Of a stretch of 64,000 nucleotides of DNA, positions 42,620-49,990 are shown piece by piece. The stretch's first letter is position 1. Every line of letters begins with the position of its first letter. Source of the DNA: Rhizobium ruizarguesonis (GTDB taxonomy: Bacteria > Pseudomonadota > Alphaproteobacteria > Rhizobiales > Rhizobiaceae); NCBI RefSeq assembly GCF_012349115.1, contig NZ_PQIG01000078.1:246341-310340 (forward strand). Direction: 5' to 3'. Both the position numbers and the translations under genes were made by a program. The notes below the pieces were generated by a model, which was not told the origin of the DNA, did not search any database, and saw nothing but the letters and a program-made list of their open reading frames with translations.

Positions 42620-43650
42620 AATCTTTGTCCCTCGAACGCCAGGATGCGGGGGCGCGAAAGCGCGTTGAGGTCTTCCCAGAGGCGCTGGTCGATCTCGAAC
42701 CCGTTGCGGCTTGCCGCCGCCCGCCGCCCGCGGGCACGATCGCCAGGGACGAGAACCGGTTCGCCGGCGCTGGCGGGTGGTGAACCGCGCACGGCATCGA
42801 GATAGGTCGACAGTCGCGCCGGCAGTCCCGGCGCCAGACTGGGCTCGATCAAGATGAAGACATCGCCCTTGTTGCATGGCGACTGGCTGTCGAGCGTGCC
42901 GCGCACATCCGGCGCGAGCGCCGAGCCGGCAAGAGCTGCCACCAGCAGCTCCATGGCGATGCCGAGGCCGTAGCCCTTCGCGTCGCCGAAGGGCGCAATC
43001 GCGCCGGCCTTGGCACGCCCCGGATCGGTCGTCGGGTTGCCGGCCGCATCGCGCGCCCATCCCTCGGGAATGGGTCTGCCGGTCGCCGCGTGATGATGGA
43101 TCCTGCCCATCGGCACGAGGCTGGTGGCCAGGTCGAGCACGAGCGGTTCCTCGGCGGTCGGCACGGCGACAGCAATGGGATTGGTGCCGAGCATGGCCCG
43201 GGTACCGCCGAAGGGATGGACCAGTGCCTCGCTCGACGAGAGCGCGATGCCGACGAAACCCATTGCGGCGATGGCCTCCACATAATGCGCAAGCATGCCG
43301 AGATGGTTGGCATTGCGCACGGCGACAAGGCCGATGCCAAGATCCGGAATGTGAGGCGCCAGCCGCTCGATCGCGGCCATGGCGACGACGGGGCCAAATC
43401 CCGACGACCCCTCCACCTCCAGCACCGCATCCGCGCGCCAGCGCTGGGTGCCCTTCGTCTGCGGGTCAATGACCCCGCGCTCGATCCGTTCGACCAGCCG
43501 TGGAAGCCGGTACAGGCCATGCGAGGGGTGCCCCTTCATCTCCGCCGTTACCAGGACGCCAGCCTGCAGGGCCGCATGGTCACGCGGTGCGCCATGCTCT
43601 TCCAGCAGGCGGGTGGCAAGTGCAAGCGCTGAGGCTTCGGATATGCGCAT
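42616..43650 (-). CDS. Ldh/malate-type (YjmC family) NAD(P)-dependent oxidoreductase
   Basis: A 344-residue member of the malate/L-lactate/ureidoglycolate dehydrogenase family, which does not use a Rossmann fold. Signature segments: MKGHPSHGLYRLPRLVERI, VRNANHLGMLAHYVE (catalytic His), LGTNPIAVAVPTAEEPLVLDLATS and FGDAKGYGLGIAMELLVAAL. It oxidises 2-hydroxyacids or reduces 2-oxo or imino compounds. GGGAGGAA precedes ATG 43650. It is the first gene of the operon that faces the GntR gene, with a dyad between them. Confidence 0.85.
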   Translation of the reverse strand: MRISEASALALATRLLEEHGAPRDHAALQAGVLVTAEMKGHPSHGLYRLPRLVERIERGVIDPQTKGTQRWRADAVLEVEGSSGFGPVVAMAAIERLAPHIPDLGIGLVAVRNANHLGMLAHYVEAIAAMGFVGIALSSSEALVHPFGGTRAMLGTNPIAVAVPTAEEPLVLDLATSLVPMGRIHHHAATGRPIPEGWARDAAGNPTTDPGRAKAGAIAPFGDAKGYGLGIAMELLVAALAGSALAPDVRGTLDSQSPCNKGDVFILIEPSLAPGLPARLSTYLDAVRGSPPASAGEPVLVPGDRARGRRAAASRNGFEIDQRLWEDLNALSRPRILAFEGQRL

Positions 43651-43670
43651 GATTTTTCCTCCCTATATTA

Positions 43671-43691
43671 AATCGTATAGGATATAGGATT
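43671..43691. promoter_or_regulatory. candidate GntR operator dyad
   Basis: AATCGTAT and ATAGGATT form an inverted repeat (seven of eight bases) around AGGAT, midway between the divergent Ldh-type and GntR genes. The length and AT-rich halves fit an FCD-type GntR site. Confidence 0.5.
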
Positions 43692-43746
43692 GTCTTGGCC
43701 GCAGCATCGTGCTAGCGATTGAACCTGTCAAGAGGCAAGGCAGCAG

Positions 43747-44445
43747 ATGATTTCAACGAAACCGAAGGAACCCTCAACGGGCACAACCCAGATACCGCGC
43801 GCCAACAGCCTGGCGGGCGACGTCTACGAGGCAATTTTCAACCAGCTCATGTCGTTGAAGATTGCGCCGGGGACGCGCATCACGGTCGACAACCTGGTCA
43901 AGGAGTTCAACGTCTCCCATACGCCGATCCGCGAAGCCCTCGGCCGGCTTGAAGGCGAAGGCCTCGTCGTCAAGCAGCATCTCGTTGGCTATCGTGCCGC
44001 GCCCCAGATCAGGCGCCACCGCTTCGACGAGCTCTATGAACTGCGTCTGCTGTTGGAACCTGCCGGCGCTGCGAAGGCGGCCGAGGCGATGAACGACGAA
44101 AAGCTGGCCATTCTCACCGAGGCCGCAGGCGTGATGACACGCAGCGACGATAGGGACGAACGAGCGAACTATTCGGCCTTTGCGCGCCAGGACGCCATCT
44201 TTCACGACCGGATCATGGAATTTGCCGGCAACGAGTTGATCCGCGAGATGCTGACATTCCAGCACACGCATTTCCATATCTTCCGCCTTATGTTCCATCG
44301 CCGCGTCACCGAGGAGGCGCTTGCCGAGCATCAGACGCTGCTCGATGCCTTTGCAGCGCGCGACCCGGGCGCGGCTGCGAACGCAATGCGCATTCATATC
44401 GAACATTCGCGCGACCGGCTGTTGCCGGCATTCGACGAAATCTGA
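43747..44445 (+). CDS. GntR family regulator, FCD subfamily
   Basis: A 232-residue regulator. The winged helix is at about 20-85 (VYEAIFNQLMSLKIAPGTRI, VKEFNVSHTPIREALGRLEG) and an FCD effector domain follows, with metal-type residues in DAIFHDRIMEFAGN and EHQTLLDAF. It usually represses a neighbouring catabolic operon and is released by the substrate. It diverges from the Ldh-ADH-ALDH-hydrolase operon, which is the obvious target through the dyad at 43671-43691, and is followed by a DJ-1/PfpI gene. Confidence 0.9.
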   Translation: MISTKPKEPSTGTTQIPRANSLAGDVYEAIFNQLMSLKIAPGTRITVDNLVKEFNVSHTPIREALGRLEGEGLVVKQHLVGYRAAPQIRRHRFDELYELRLLLEPAGAAKAAEAMNDEKLAILTEAAGVMTRSDDRDERANYSAFARQDAIFHDRIMEFAGNELIREMLTFQHTHFHIFRLMFHRRVTEEALAEHQTLLDAFAARDPGAAANAMRIHIEHSRDRLLPAFDEI

Positions 44446-44501
44446 GCAACCGCGCCGGGCAAGGACGAGCCTGCCCGACCTGACAACGAGGAGGAGAACC
44501 C

Positions 44502-45095
44502 ATGCCAGGCAAGAAAATCCTGATGCTCACCGGCGATTTCACCGAGGAGTACGAAATCTTCGTCTATCAGCAGGCGATGGAGGCGGTCGGCCACACGGTG
44601 CACGTCGTGTGCCCGGACAAGAAGGCCGGCGACATCCTCAGGACGTCGCTGCACGATTTCGAGGGAGACCAGACCTACACCGAAAAACTCGGGCACAACG
44701 TCACCATCAACAAGACGTTTTCCGAGGCCGAGAACCAGCTCGACCAGTATCATGCCGTCTACTGCGCCGGCGGGCGCGGACCGGAATATATCCGCACCGA
44801 CAAGCGGGTGCAGGCAATGGTGCGTCATTTTCACGAGCAGAAGAAGCCGATCTTCACCATCTGCCACGGGGTCCAGATCCTGATTGCGGTCGACGGTGTC
44901 GTTCGCGGCAAGAAGGTGGGTGCACTTGGGGCCTGCGAACCCGAAGTCACCCTGGCGGGCGGGACCTATATCGACCTCTCGCCTACCGAAGCCTATGTCG
45001 ATGGCACGATGGTTTCGGCTAAGGGCTGGACGGCGCTCGCCGCCTTTATCCGCGAATGCCTGAAGGTGCTGGGAACGGAGATCCACCACACCTGA
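44502..45095 (+). CDS. DJ-1/PfpI family protein
   Basis: A 197-residue class I glutamine-amidotransferase-like protein. The nucleophile elbow Cys is in IFTICHGVQIL (about residue 125), with the acidic residue near the N-terminus in LTGDFTEEYEIF (Glu) and HAVYCAGGRGPEYI before the elbow. Members include cysteine proteases, glyoxalase III and isonitrile hydratases. GAGGAGGAG precedes the ATG strongly. It is 56 bases after the GntR gene, so the two probably share a transcript. It may deal with reactive aldehydes produced by the opposing operon, but that is inference. Confidence 0.85.
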   Translation: MPGKKILMLTGDFTEEYEIFVYQQAMEAVGHTVHVVCPDKKAGDILRTSLHDFEGDQTYTEKLGHNVTINKTFSEAENQLDQYHAVYCAGGRGPEYIRTDKRVQAMVRHFHEQKKPIFTICHGVQILIAVDGVVRGKKVGALGACEPEVTLAGGTYIDLSPTEAYVDGTMVSAKGWTALAAFIRECLKVLGTEIHHT

Positions 45096-45116
45096 GACGA
45101 CGGCACCAAGGAACAA

Positions 45117-45151
45117 AAGGCCCGGCAGGTGACATCTGCCGGGCCTTGTTT
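45117..45151. terminator. bidirectional rho-independent terminator
   Basis: AAGGCCCGGCAG pairs perfectly with CTGCCGGGCCTT across GTGACAT, followed by GTTT on the right and preceded by A's on the left. It sits between the convergent DJ-1 and M24 genes and can end both transcripts. Confidence 0.85.
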
Positions 45152-45167
45152 GCGGTTGGGCCTGCAA

Positions 45168-46358
45168 TCACGCTCCGCCGCGGTTCCAGCCGCGGCCGCG
45201 GTCGCCGAACATTTCATAGCCGCCATCGGTGATGGCGAGCGTATCCTCCAACTTGATGAATCCGCGCTTTGGGTGAAGCATCGTCGTCTCGACCGAGATC
45301 ACGTTCCCGGCTTCCAGCGGCTTGTCGGCATCGATGCCATCATAGGTGACCGGGTGGTTCGTCATGAGGAATGGCGCTTCGTGGGCAATGAGGCCCATGC
45401 CATGGCAGAAAAAGTCGGTGAAGGCCGCCGACGGCGAGGCCTTGAGCTCGGCCTCCGCTGCCACGATCATCTCCCTGCCCGCAGCCCCTGCCCTGACCTT
45501 GGCGAAGGCCGCTTGCTGGATGCATTCGACTTCGGCCAGAAGGTCCTCCAGCTCCGCATCCGGCTCGCCGAGCACACCCATGCGGCAGAGGTCACCAATA
45601 TATCCGTGATAGTTGCCGCCGGAATCGATCGACAGGATCTCGCCCTCGACCCAGGCCTGCGGCGAGCCCGCGCGGTTGTGGCTGGAGCCAAGCGTCAGCA
45701 GGCAATATTCGAAGTGCAGGCCGCGGTTCGTTTCCTCCCGGCGCAGCTGCTCGATGATCTCTATCTTCGTCGAGCCGGCGCGAGCCGCCGCGATCGTCGC
45801 CAGCATAGAGTCGGTAATCAATTCGGAGGCGCGTCTCAGCTTTGCCAGTTCACCCGGCGTCTTGACGGCCCTTAGCCGCTCCAACACATGCGTGGCATCG
45901 ACAAATCGAGCGCCATCCAGCCGAGAGGCAAGCAGGTCGCGGGCGTCGGATGGCAGGAAGGCTGGCTCGATGCCGATGCGCCCACCAGCCTTGCCGATTT
46001 TCTTCAGGTGCTCGACGGCGAGCCCGGCGGCATCCTGCGTGCCCCATGTCGCCGTATGCACGGCGGGCGTCCAGAATGGATTGTTCTGGTGCTCTGCGCC
46101 CTCCATGCGGTTCCCCACATAGGCGGAGTGATCGGGCGCGCCTTTCTCATAAATCACCATCGGCAGATACCGGCTATGCCCGATCGCGTCCATGGCGGCG
46201 AAGAAGATGAACTTATAGCCGCCCATGAGATATTGCGTGTTGTGTTTGGAGGTGGCGACGATGACGTCGATACCGGCTTCCTCCATGAGACGGTCGAGCT
46301 TGGCCGTATCGAACGGCGTCACGGCGGCCTGCCTTGTTTGCCCTGCATTGTCGTTCAT
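45168..46358 (-). CDS. M24 family metallopeptidase/creatinase-like hydrolase
   Basis: A 396-residue pita-bread-fold protein. The N-terminal creatinase-type domain (VIVATSKHNTQYLMGGY) precedes the M24 domain, whose five metal ligands are all visible: Asp in ILSIDSGGNYHGY, Asp in IGDLCRMGV, His in FFCHGMGLIAHE, Glu in VISVETTML and Glu in IKLEDTLAI. Members are Xaa-Pro aminopeptidases, creatinases or DMSP lyases. GGGAGGAA precedes the ATG. It is the last gene of a four-gene operon with a cupin, a TIM-barrel protein and a Tm-1-like protein, so a small-molecule substrate is more likely than peptides. Confidence 0.87.
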   Translation of the reverse strand: MNDNAGQTRQAAVTPFDTAKLDRLMEEAGIDVIVATSKHNTQYLMGGYKFIFFAAMDAIGHSRYLPMVIYEKGAPDHSAYVGNRMEGAEHQNNPFWTPAVHTATWGTQDAAGLAVEHLKKIGKAGGRIGIEPAFLPSDARDLLASRLDGARFVDATHVLERLRAVKTPGELAKLRRASELITDSMLATIAAARAGSTKIEIIEQLRREETNRGLHFEYCLLTLGSSHNRAGSPQAWVEGEILSIDSGGNYHGYIGDLCRMGVLGEPDAELEDLLAEVECIQQAAFAKVRAGAAGREMIVAAEAELKASPSAAFTDFFCHGMGLIAHEAPFLMTNHPVTYDGIDADKPLEAGNVISVETTMLHPKRGFIKLEDTLAITDGGYEMFGDRGRGWNRGGA

Positions 46359-46390
46359 TGTCTTTCCTCCCAGAAAATGGATGCGACGCC

Positions 46391-46804
46391 TCAGAAGCCC
46401 GGCTGCAGCAGGCGGAAGTCCGGCAAATCGCGAAGGGCAAGCTCCGGCCCCGCCGGTGAGTAGACCACGAAGAGGAGCATCGGCCCGCCGCCGGTGTTCT
46501 TCGTCGAATGAAAGCGGCTTTCCGGAATATAGATCGTGCAGCCGCTGGCGACCTTTCGCGTGATCGGATTACCCGTCTCGTCCTCGACCATCTGCTCGCC
46601 CTCGCCGGAAATCACAAAAATGATTTCCTCCGCGCCAGGGTGATTGTGGCGGGAATGGCCCTCGCCGCTCGGCAGTTCGACGACACCGCCGGAAAACCGG
46701 CTGGCGCCGTTGACCTCGGGCGCCACAGTCAGCGACAGCTTGCCCCAGTCGAAGCCGAAGGCGCTCACGTCCTTCGGATAGATGAAGTACTTGTCCTTTA
46801 CCAT
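46391..46804 (-). CDS. small cupin-domain protein
   Basis: A 137-residue single cupin. Motif 1 is HSRHNHPGAEEIIFVISGEG (metal ligands His, His, Glu) and motif 2 is the region CTIYIPESRFHSTKNTG (third His). TGGAGGAGG lies nine bases before ATG 46804. It has full metal ligands, unlike the cupin at 6846. It lies 32 bases before the M24 gene and 25 bases after the TIM-barrel gene. Possible roles are a metal-dependent isomerase or dioxygenase, or a binding protein. Confidence 0.82.
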   Translation of the reverse strand: MVKDKYFIYPKDVSAFGFDWGKLSLTVAPEVNGASRFSGGVVELPSGEGHSRHNHPGAEEIIFVISGEGEQMVEDETGNPITRKVASGCTIYIPESRFHSTKNTGGGPMLLFVVYSPAGPELALRDLPDFRLLQPGF

Positions 46805-46829
46805 GAAACCGCCTCCTCCACATCCTTCT

Positions 46830-47672
46830 TCAGACGATCGCGCCGATGGCGAGCGCCTTGAAATCTTCGGTCTGCTTGCGAATTGCCGCCTCTGCCGGCA
46901 GGCGCTCCATCGAGCTTGCGCCATAAAAGCCGTGGCAGCCAGGGCAACGCTCGAGAACGTAGCGCGCATCCTCCGGCATGGAGATCGGGCCGCCATGGCA
47001 GAGCACGATGACGTCGTCGCGCACGGAACGTGCCGCCTTGGTGATCGCGGTGATCTCATCGACGCAGTCATCGAGGGACTTGCCGGAGGTGGCCCCGATC
47101 GTGCCGCCGGTCGTCACGCCCATATGCGCCACAATGATGTCGGCGCCGGCGACCGTCATGGCGACAGCCTCGCTCTCGTTGAAGACATAGGGTGTCGTCA
47201 GCAGGTCGAGCCCGTGGGCGGTGGCGATCATCTCGACCTCCAGATTGTAGCTCATGCCTGTCTCCTCGAAACTCTGCCGCATCCGGCCATCGAAGAGGCC
47301 GATTGTGGGGAAGTTCTGTACGCCGGAAAAGCCCATTGCCTTGAGGTCGGCGAGGAAGCGCGGCATCAGCACGAAGGGGTCCGTGCCGTTGACGCCGGCG
47401 AGAACCGGCGTCTTTTTCACGACAGGCAACACTTCGAGCGCCATGTCCTTCACAATCTCGTTAGCATTGCCATAGGCCAGCAGCCCGGCCGCCGAACCGC
47501 GCCCCGCCATGCGGTAGCGCCCAGAATTGTAGATAATGATGAGGTCGATGCCGCCTGCCTCCTCGGCCTTGGCGGAGATACCGGTGCCGGCACCGCCGCC
47601 GACGATTGGCACGCCGGCTGCGATCATGCTGTGAAATTTTTCGAGGATGGTCTTGCGCGGTATGGCTGGCAT
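46830..47672 (-). CDS. TIM-barrel protein of the phosphoenolpyruvate-hydrolase-like family
   Basis: A 280-residue barrel protein with the family's N-terminus IVGGGAGTGISAKAEEAGGI, the middle PVLAGVNGTDPF and VQNFPTIGLFDGRMRQ, and the C-terminal VLCHGGPISMPEDA and GFYGASSMERLP. It is related to the PEP mutase/isocitrate lyase barrel. The family is repeatedly found beside, or fused to, the Tm-1-like family, as here (11-base gap). Start: ATG 47672, preceded by a TTG codon that is a less likely start. The reaction is not known to me. Confidence 0.82.
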   Translation of the reverse strand: MPAIPRKTILEKFHSMIAAGVPIVGGGAGTGISAKAEEAGGIDLIIIYNSGRYRMAGRGSAAGLLAYGNANEIVKDMALEVLPVVKKTPVLAGVNGTDPFVLMPRFLADLKAMGFSGVQNFPTIGLFDGRMRQSFEETGMSYNLEVEMIATAHGLDLLTTPYVFNESEAVAMTVAGADIIVAHMGVTTGGTIGATSGKSLDDCVDEITAITKAARSVRDDVIVLCHGGPISMPEDARYVLERCPGCHGFYGASSMERLPAEAAIRKQTEDFKALAIGAIV

Positions 47673-47683
47673 CAATTTGTCTC

Positions 47684-48880
47684 TCAGGGGTTGGCGATGT
47701 CACGATAGGCCGCGACGGCGGCCTCGGCGAAGTGCGGATCGTTGATATGGAGCGGCAGGCGAATAAGACGTCGCGATGCCGTCGGCTTCACCGTCGCCTC
47801 GAGCGCGGCAAAAAGCGCGGCGTCGGCTTGCGGATCGAAGAACGGACCGCCTTCGATGTCGAGGGCCGAAACGCCCTTTTCGGGAATGAGGAAGCGTACG
47901 GGGCCGTGGCAGAGATTGAGCTTGTCGCCGATCCAGCCGCCAATCTGCGCGCATTCGGCCGACGTCGTGCGCATCAAGGTGACGTTCGGGTTGTGGCGGT
48001 ATAACAGCCGGCCGGCATAGCGCTCCGGAACGGTCTCCGGCGCCCAGAAGTTCACCATGTCGAGCGCACCGACCGAGCCGACATAGGGCAAGCCTTTGCG
48101 AGCAATGGCGCCAAAACGGTCCGAGGTGGCTGGCAAGACGCCGCCGAAAAGCAGGTCACAGACCTCGGTCGTCGTGATGTCGAGCACGCCTGAGACCAGT
48201 TCGCTGTCGGCAAGCTTCTCCATCGCGCGCCCACCCGTGCCTGTCGCATGGAAGACCAGGCAATCATAATCCGCTCGGAGGCGCTCGACCATGGCGGATA
48301 CGGCAGGTGTGGTAACGCCGAACATGGTAAGCCCGAGGGCCGGTTTGGATGCAGTCACCTCAGCCGGCCGGCGGGCCATGGCCGTGATCGCCTGTGCGGC
48401 GTTGTGAAGGATGACACGGCTCAGCCGGTTCAGGCCCGCCATGTCCGTGACCGAGGGCATCATCACGATGTCGGAAACATCGACATAGGGCGCCACATCG
48501 CCGGATGCGAGCGTCGAGACCATGATCTTTGGCAGACCGAGCGGCAATTGGCGCATGCCTGCAGTGATGATCGAAGTGCCCCCGCCTCCACCGATACCGA
48601 TGACACCGGCGATGTCCTGGCACTCCACGAGGAAGCGCGCGAAGGCAATGCCCATCGCCTCGACCGCCCTTCCGCGGTCCCCGCTGGCAAGAACGGCTTC
48701 CGCCCCGTCCGGATGGCACGCCGCCACTGCGTCGGCCTTCACATCGACGGCGGTCGCAGGCTCGCCTATGCCGACGTCGACGCGGACAACATCCCCGCCC
48801 GCCGCTTCGATGCAAGCGGCCAGGTACGCAAGCTCCTCGCCCTTCGTGTCGGCCGTGCCGACCACGTAGATCTGCTTCAT
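47684..48880 (-). CDS. Tm-1-like ATP-binding domain protein (UPF0261)
   Basis: A 398-residue protein of the UPF0261/Tm-1 family: the N-terminus KQIYVVGTADTKGEELAYL, the glycine loop VIGIGGGGGTSIITAGM, MVSTLASGDVAPYVD, the middle VFHATGTGGRAMEKL and the conserved TTEVCDLLFGGVL. The plant member binds ATP and inhibits a viral replicase; bacterial members are of unknown metabolic function. ATG 48880 has GGAGGGGAA directly upstream. It heads an operon with the TIM-barrel, cupin and M24 genes and is divergent from a TetR gene. Confidence 0.87.
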   Translation of the reverse strand: MKQIYVVGTADTKGEELAYLAACIEAAGGDVVRVDVGIGEPATAVDVKADAVAACHPDGAEAVLASGDRGRAVEAMGIAFARFLVECQDIAGVIGIGGGGGTSIITAGMRQLPLGLPKIMVSTLASGDVAPYVDVSDIVMMPSVTDMAGLNRLSRVILHNAAQAITAMARRPAEVTASKPALGLTMFGVTTPAVSAMVERLRADYDCLVFHATGTGGRAMEKLADSELVSGVLDITTTEVCDLLFGGVLPATSDRFGAIARKGLPYVGSVGALDMVNFWAPETVPERYAGRLLYRHNPNVTLMRTTSAECAQIGGWIGDKLNLCHGPVRFLIPEKGVSALDIEGGPFFDPQADAALFAALEATVKPTASRRLIRLPLHINDPHFAEAAVAAYRDIANP

Positions 48881-48955
48881 TTCCCCTCCGCGACCGGGTG
48901 AATTCCTCCCGGCATATCTCACGTTCGGGGCAAAGCGACGGGGCCTTGCAAAATT

Positions 48956-48992
48956 GTGAGACATGCGTATCATAAAGACATGGATGTCTCAC
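48956..48992. promoter_or_regulatory. candidate TetR operator, inverted repeat around the tetR start
   Basis: GTGAGACAT (48956-48964) and ATGTCTCAC (48984-48992) form a perfect 9-base inverted repeat with a 19-base spacer. The right half lies inside the first codons of the TetR gene if ATG 48980 is the start; a GTG start at 48956 would put both halves inside it. Confidence 0.6.
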
Positions 48993-49618
48993 GTCAACAG
49001 AACGAAACAGCCAGGACCGAGCGAGGCCCGCGTGCCCGAACGCGAAAACTGATGCTCGAAACGGCAACGCGGCTCATGCAGTCCGGCATCACACCGTCGG
49101 TAAGTGAAGTCGCCGAGGCTGCCGAAGTCTCGCGCGCGACGGCCTACCGTTACTTTCCGAGCCAGGCCGCGCTCGTGCATGCCGTGGTGGATGAGGCTCT
49201 AGGGCCGATACTCGGCTGGTCGTGCGACAGTCCGGATGCACGCACCCGCGTTGCCGACCTCTTGGCGACCGCGATGCCGCGCATCGACGAGTTCGAGGCC
49301 ACCTTCAAGGCGGCGCTGAAACTTTCGCTGGACCAGTGGGCGCAGCGCCAGGCCGGCACGCTCGGCAACGAGCCGCTGTTCAAGCGCGGCCACCGGGTCG
49401 ACCTGCTGAAGAGCGTGACTGCCCCCCTGCAGGGCACCGTGCCGCCCGAATCCCGGGAACGCCTTGCACAGGCTCTTTCGCTTGTCTTCGGCGTCGAAGT
49501 GCTGATCGTATTGAAGGATATCTGGGGCCTGACCTCGGAAGGCGCGCAGTCTGTTGCCGAGTGGGCCGCCAAGGCGCTAGTCGATACCGCATTACGGCAG
49601 GCAGAGAGCGAGGCATGA
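48980..49618 (+). CDS. TetR/AcrR family transcriptional regulator
   Basis: A 212-residue regulator. The N-terminal helix-turn-helix runs RTRKLMLETATRLMQSG, then VSEVAEAAEVSRATAYRYFPSQAALV. The C-terminal part is all-helical, without a recognisable ligand motif. ATG 48980 was chosen for family length; its ribosome-binding site is poor and an inverted repeat overlaps it, so the gene could be strongly autoregulated. It is divergent from the Tm-1-like operon, which is the likely target, and lies before a separate sugar-transport operon. Confidence 0.85.
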   Translation: MDVSRQQNETARTERGPRARTRKLMLETATRLMQSGITPSVSEVAEAAEVSRATAYRYFPSQAALVHAVVDEALGPILGWSCDSPDARTRVADLLATAMPRIDEFEATFKAALKLSLDQWAQRQAGTLGNEPLFKRGHRVDLLKSVTAPLQGTVPPESRERLAQALSLVFGVEVLIVLKDIWGLTSEGAQSVAEWAAKALVDTALRQAESEA

Positions 49619-49647
49619 CGTGGCGCGCCCACACTTGGCGCACCAAC

Positions 49648-49658
49648 TGGTTAGACCA
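49648..49658. promoter_or_regulatory. FadR/PdhR-type GntR operator, site A
   Basis: TGGTTAGACCA inside the longer dyad ACTGGTTAGACCAGT. It matches the TGGT-N3-ACCA core recognised by FadR/PdhR-like GntR proteins and lies 333 bases before the binding-protein start. The GntR gene at 56782 is the probable regulator. Confidence 0.7.
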
Positions 49659-49742
49659 GTGTCAGTAATATATTCTTGTATTGTGGTCTGGATCGGCGAT
49701 GATGATGAATGTGAGACGGTCCGACAAGACTGCGTCAGCAGG

Positions 49743-49756
49743 CCCGCAATTGCGGG
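49743..49756. promoter_or_regulatory. 14-base perfect palindrome
   Basis: CCCGCAATTGCGGG, between the two GntR-type sites. It may be a separate operator or a chance palindrome in GC-rich DNA. Confidence 0.35.
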
Positions 49757-49830
49757 GGAAAGACGTCGACAGCTCGATGACGAGCCTTTGATGAAAGCTC
49801 CCCGAGGTTGCGCTTGACGATAATGGGATT

Positions 49831-49841
49831 TGGTAATACCA
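49831..49841. promoter_or_regulatory. FadR/PdhR-type GntR operator, site B
   Basis: TGGTAATACCA, in the context ATTTGGTAATACCAGAT. It lies 183 bases from site A (first base to first base) and 150 bases before the binding-protein start codon. Confidence 0.7.
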
Positions 49842-49990
49842 GATCAGGGAAACGACATTCAGGCTTGAGATCTGAAACGAGCTAGGGGTCGAGGAGGACC
49901 CCCAGCCCGAACACCACCCAGGAGGATCGGGAAGCCAGATCGGGAGGCCCGCGATGACGCGGGAAGCGTGCATAAATGGGAGGAAACGTT

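Larger units (their letters stand above)
49619..49990. other. intergenic regulatory region of the sugar-transport operon
   Basis: No gene is supported. It holds two TGGT-N3-ACCA sites (49648-49658, 49831-49841), a perfect palindrome at 49743-49756, and a GC-rich hairpin (CCCGCG-ATGA-CGCGGG, 49949-49964) 14 bases before the ribosome-binding site of the binding-protein gene. I could not fix a -35/-10 pair. Confidence 0.6.

Noticed and set aside
49743..49756. CCCGCAATTGCGGG as a replication or partition site
   Set aside because: A single copy, no neighbouring rep or par genes; it may be chance in GC-rich DNA.
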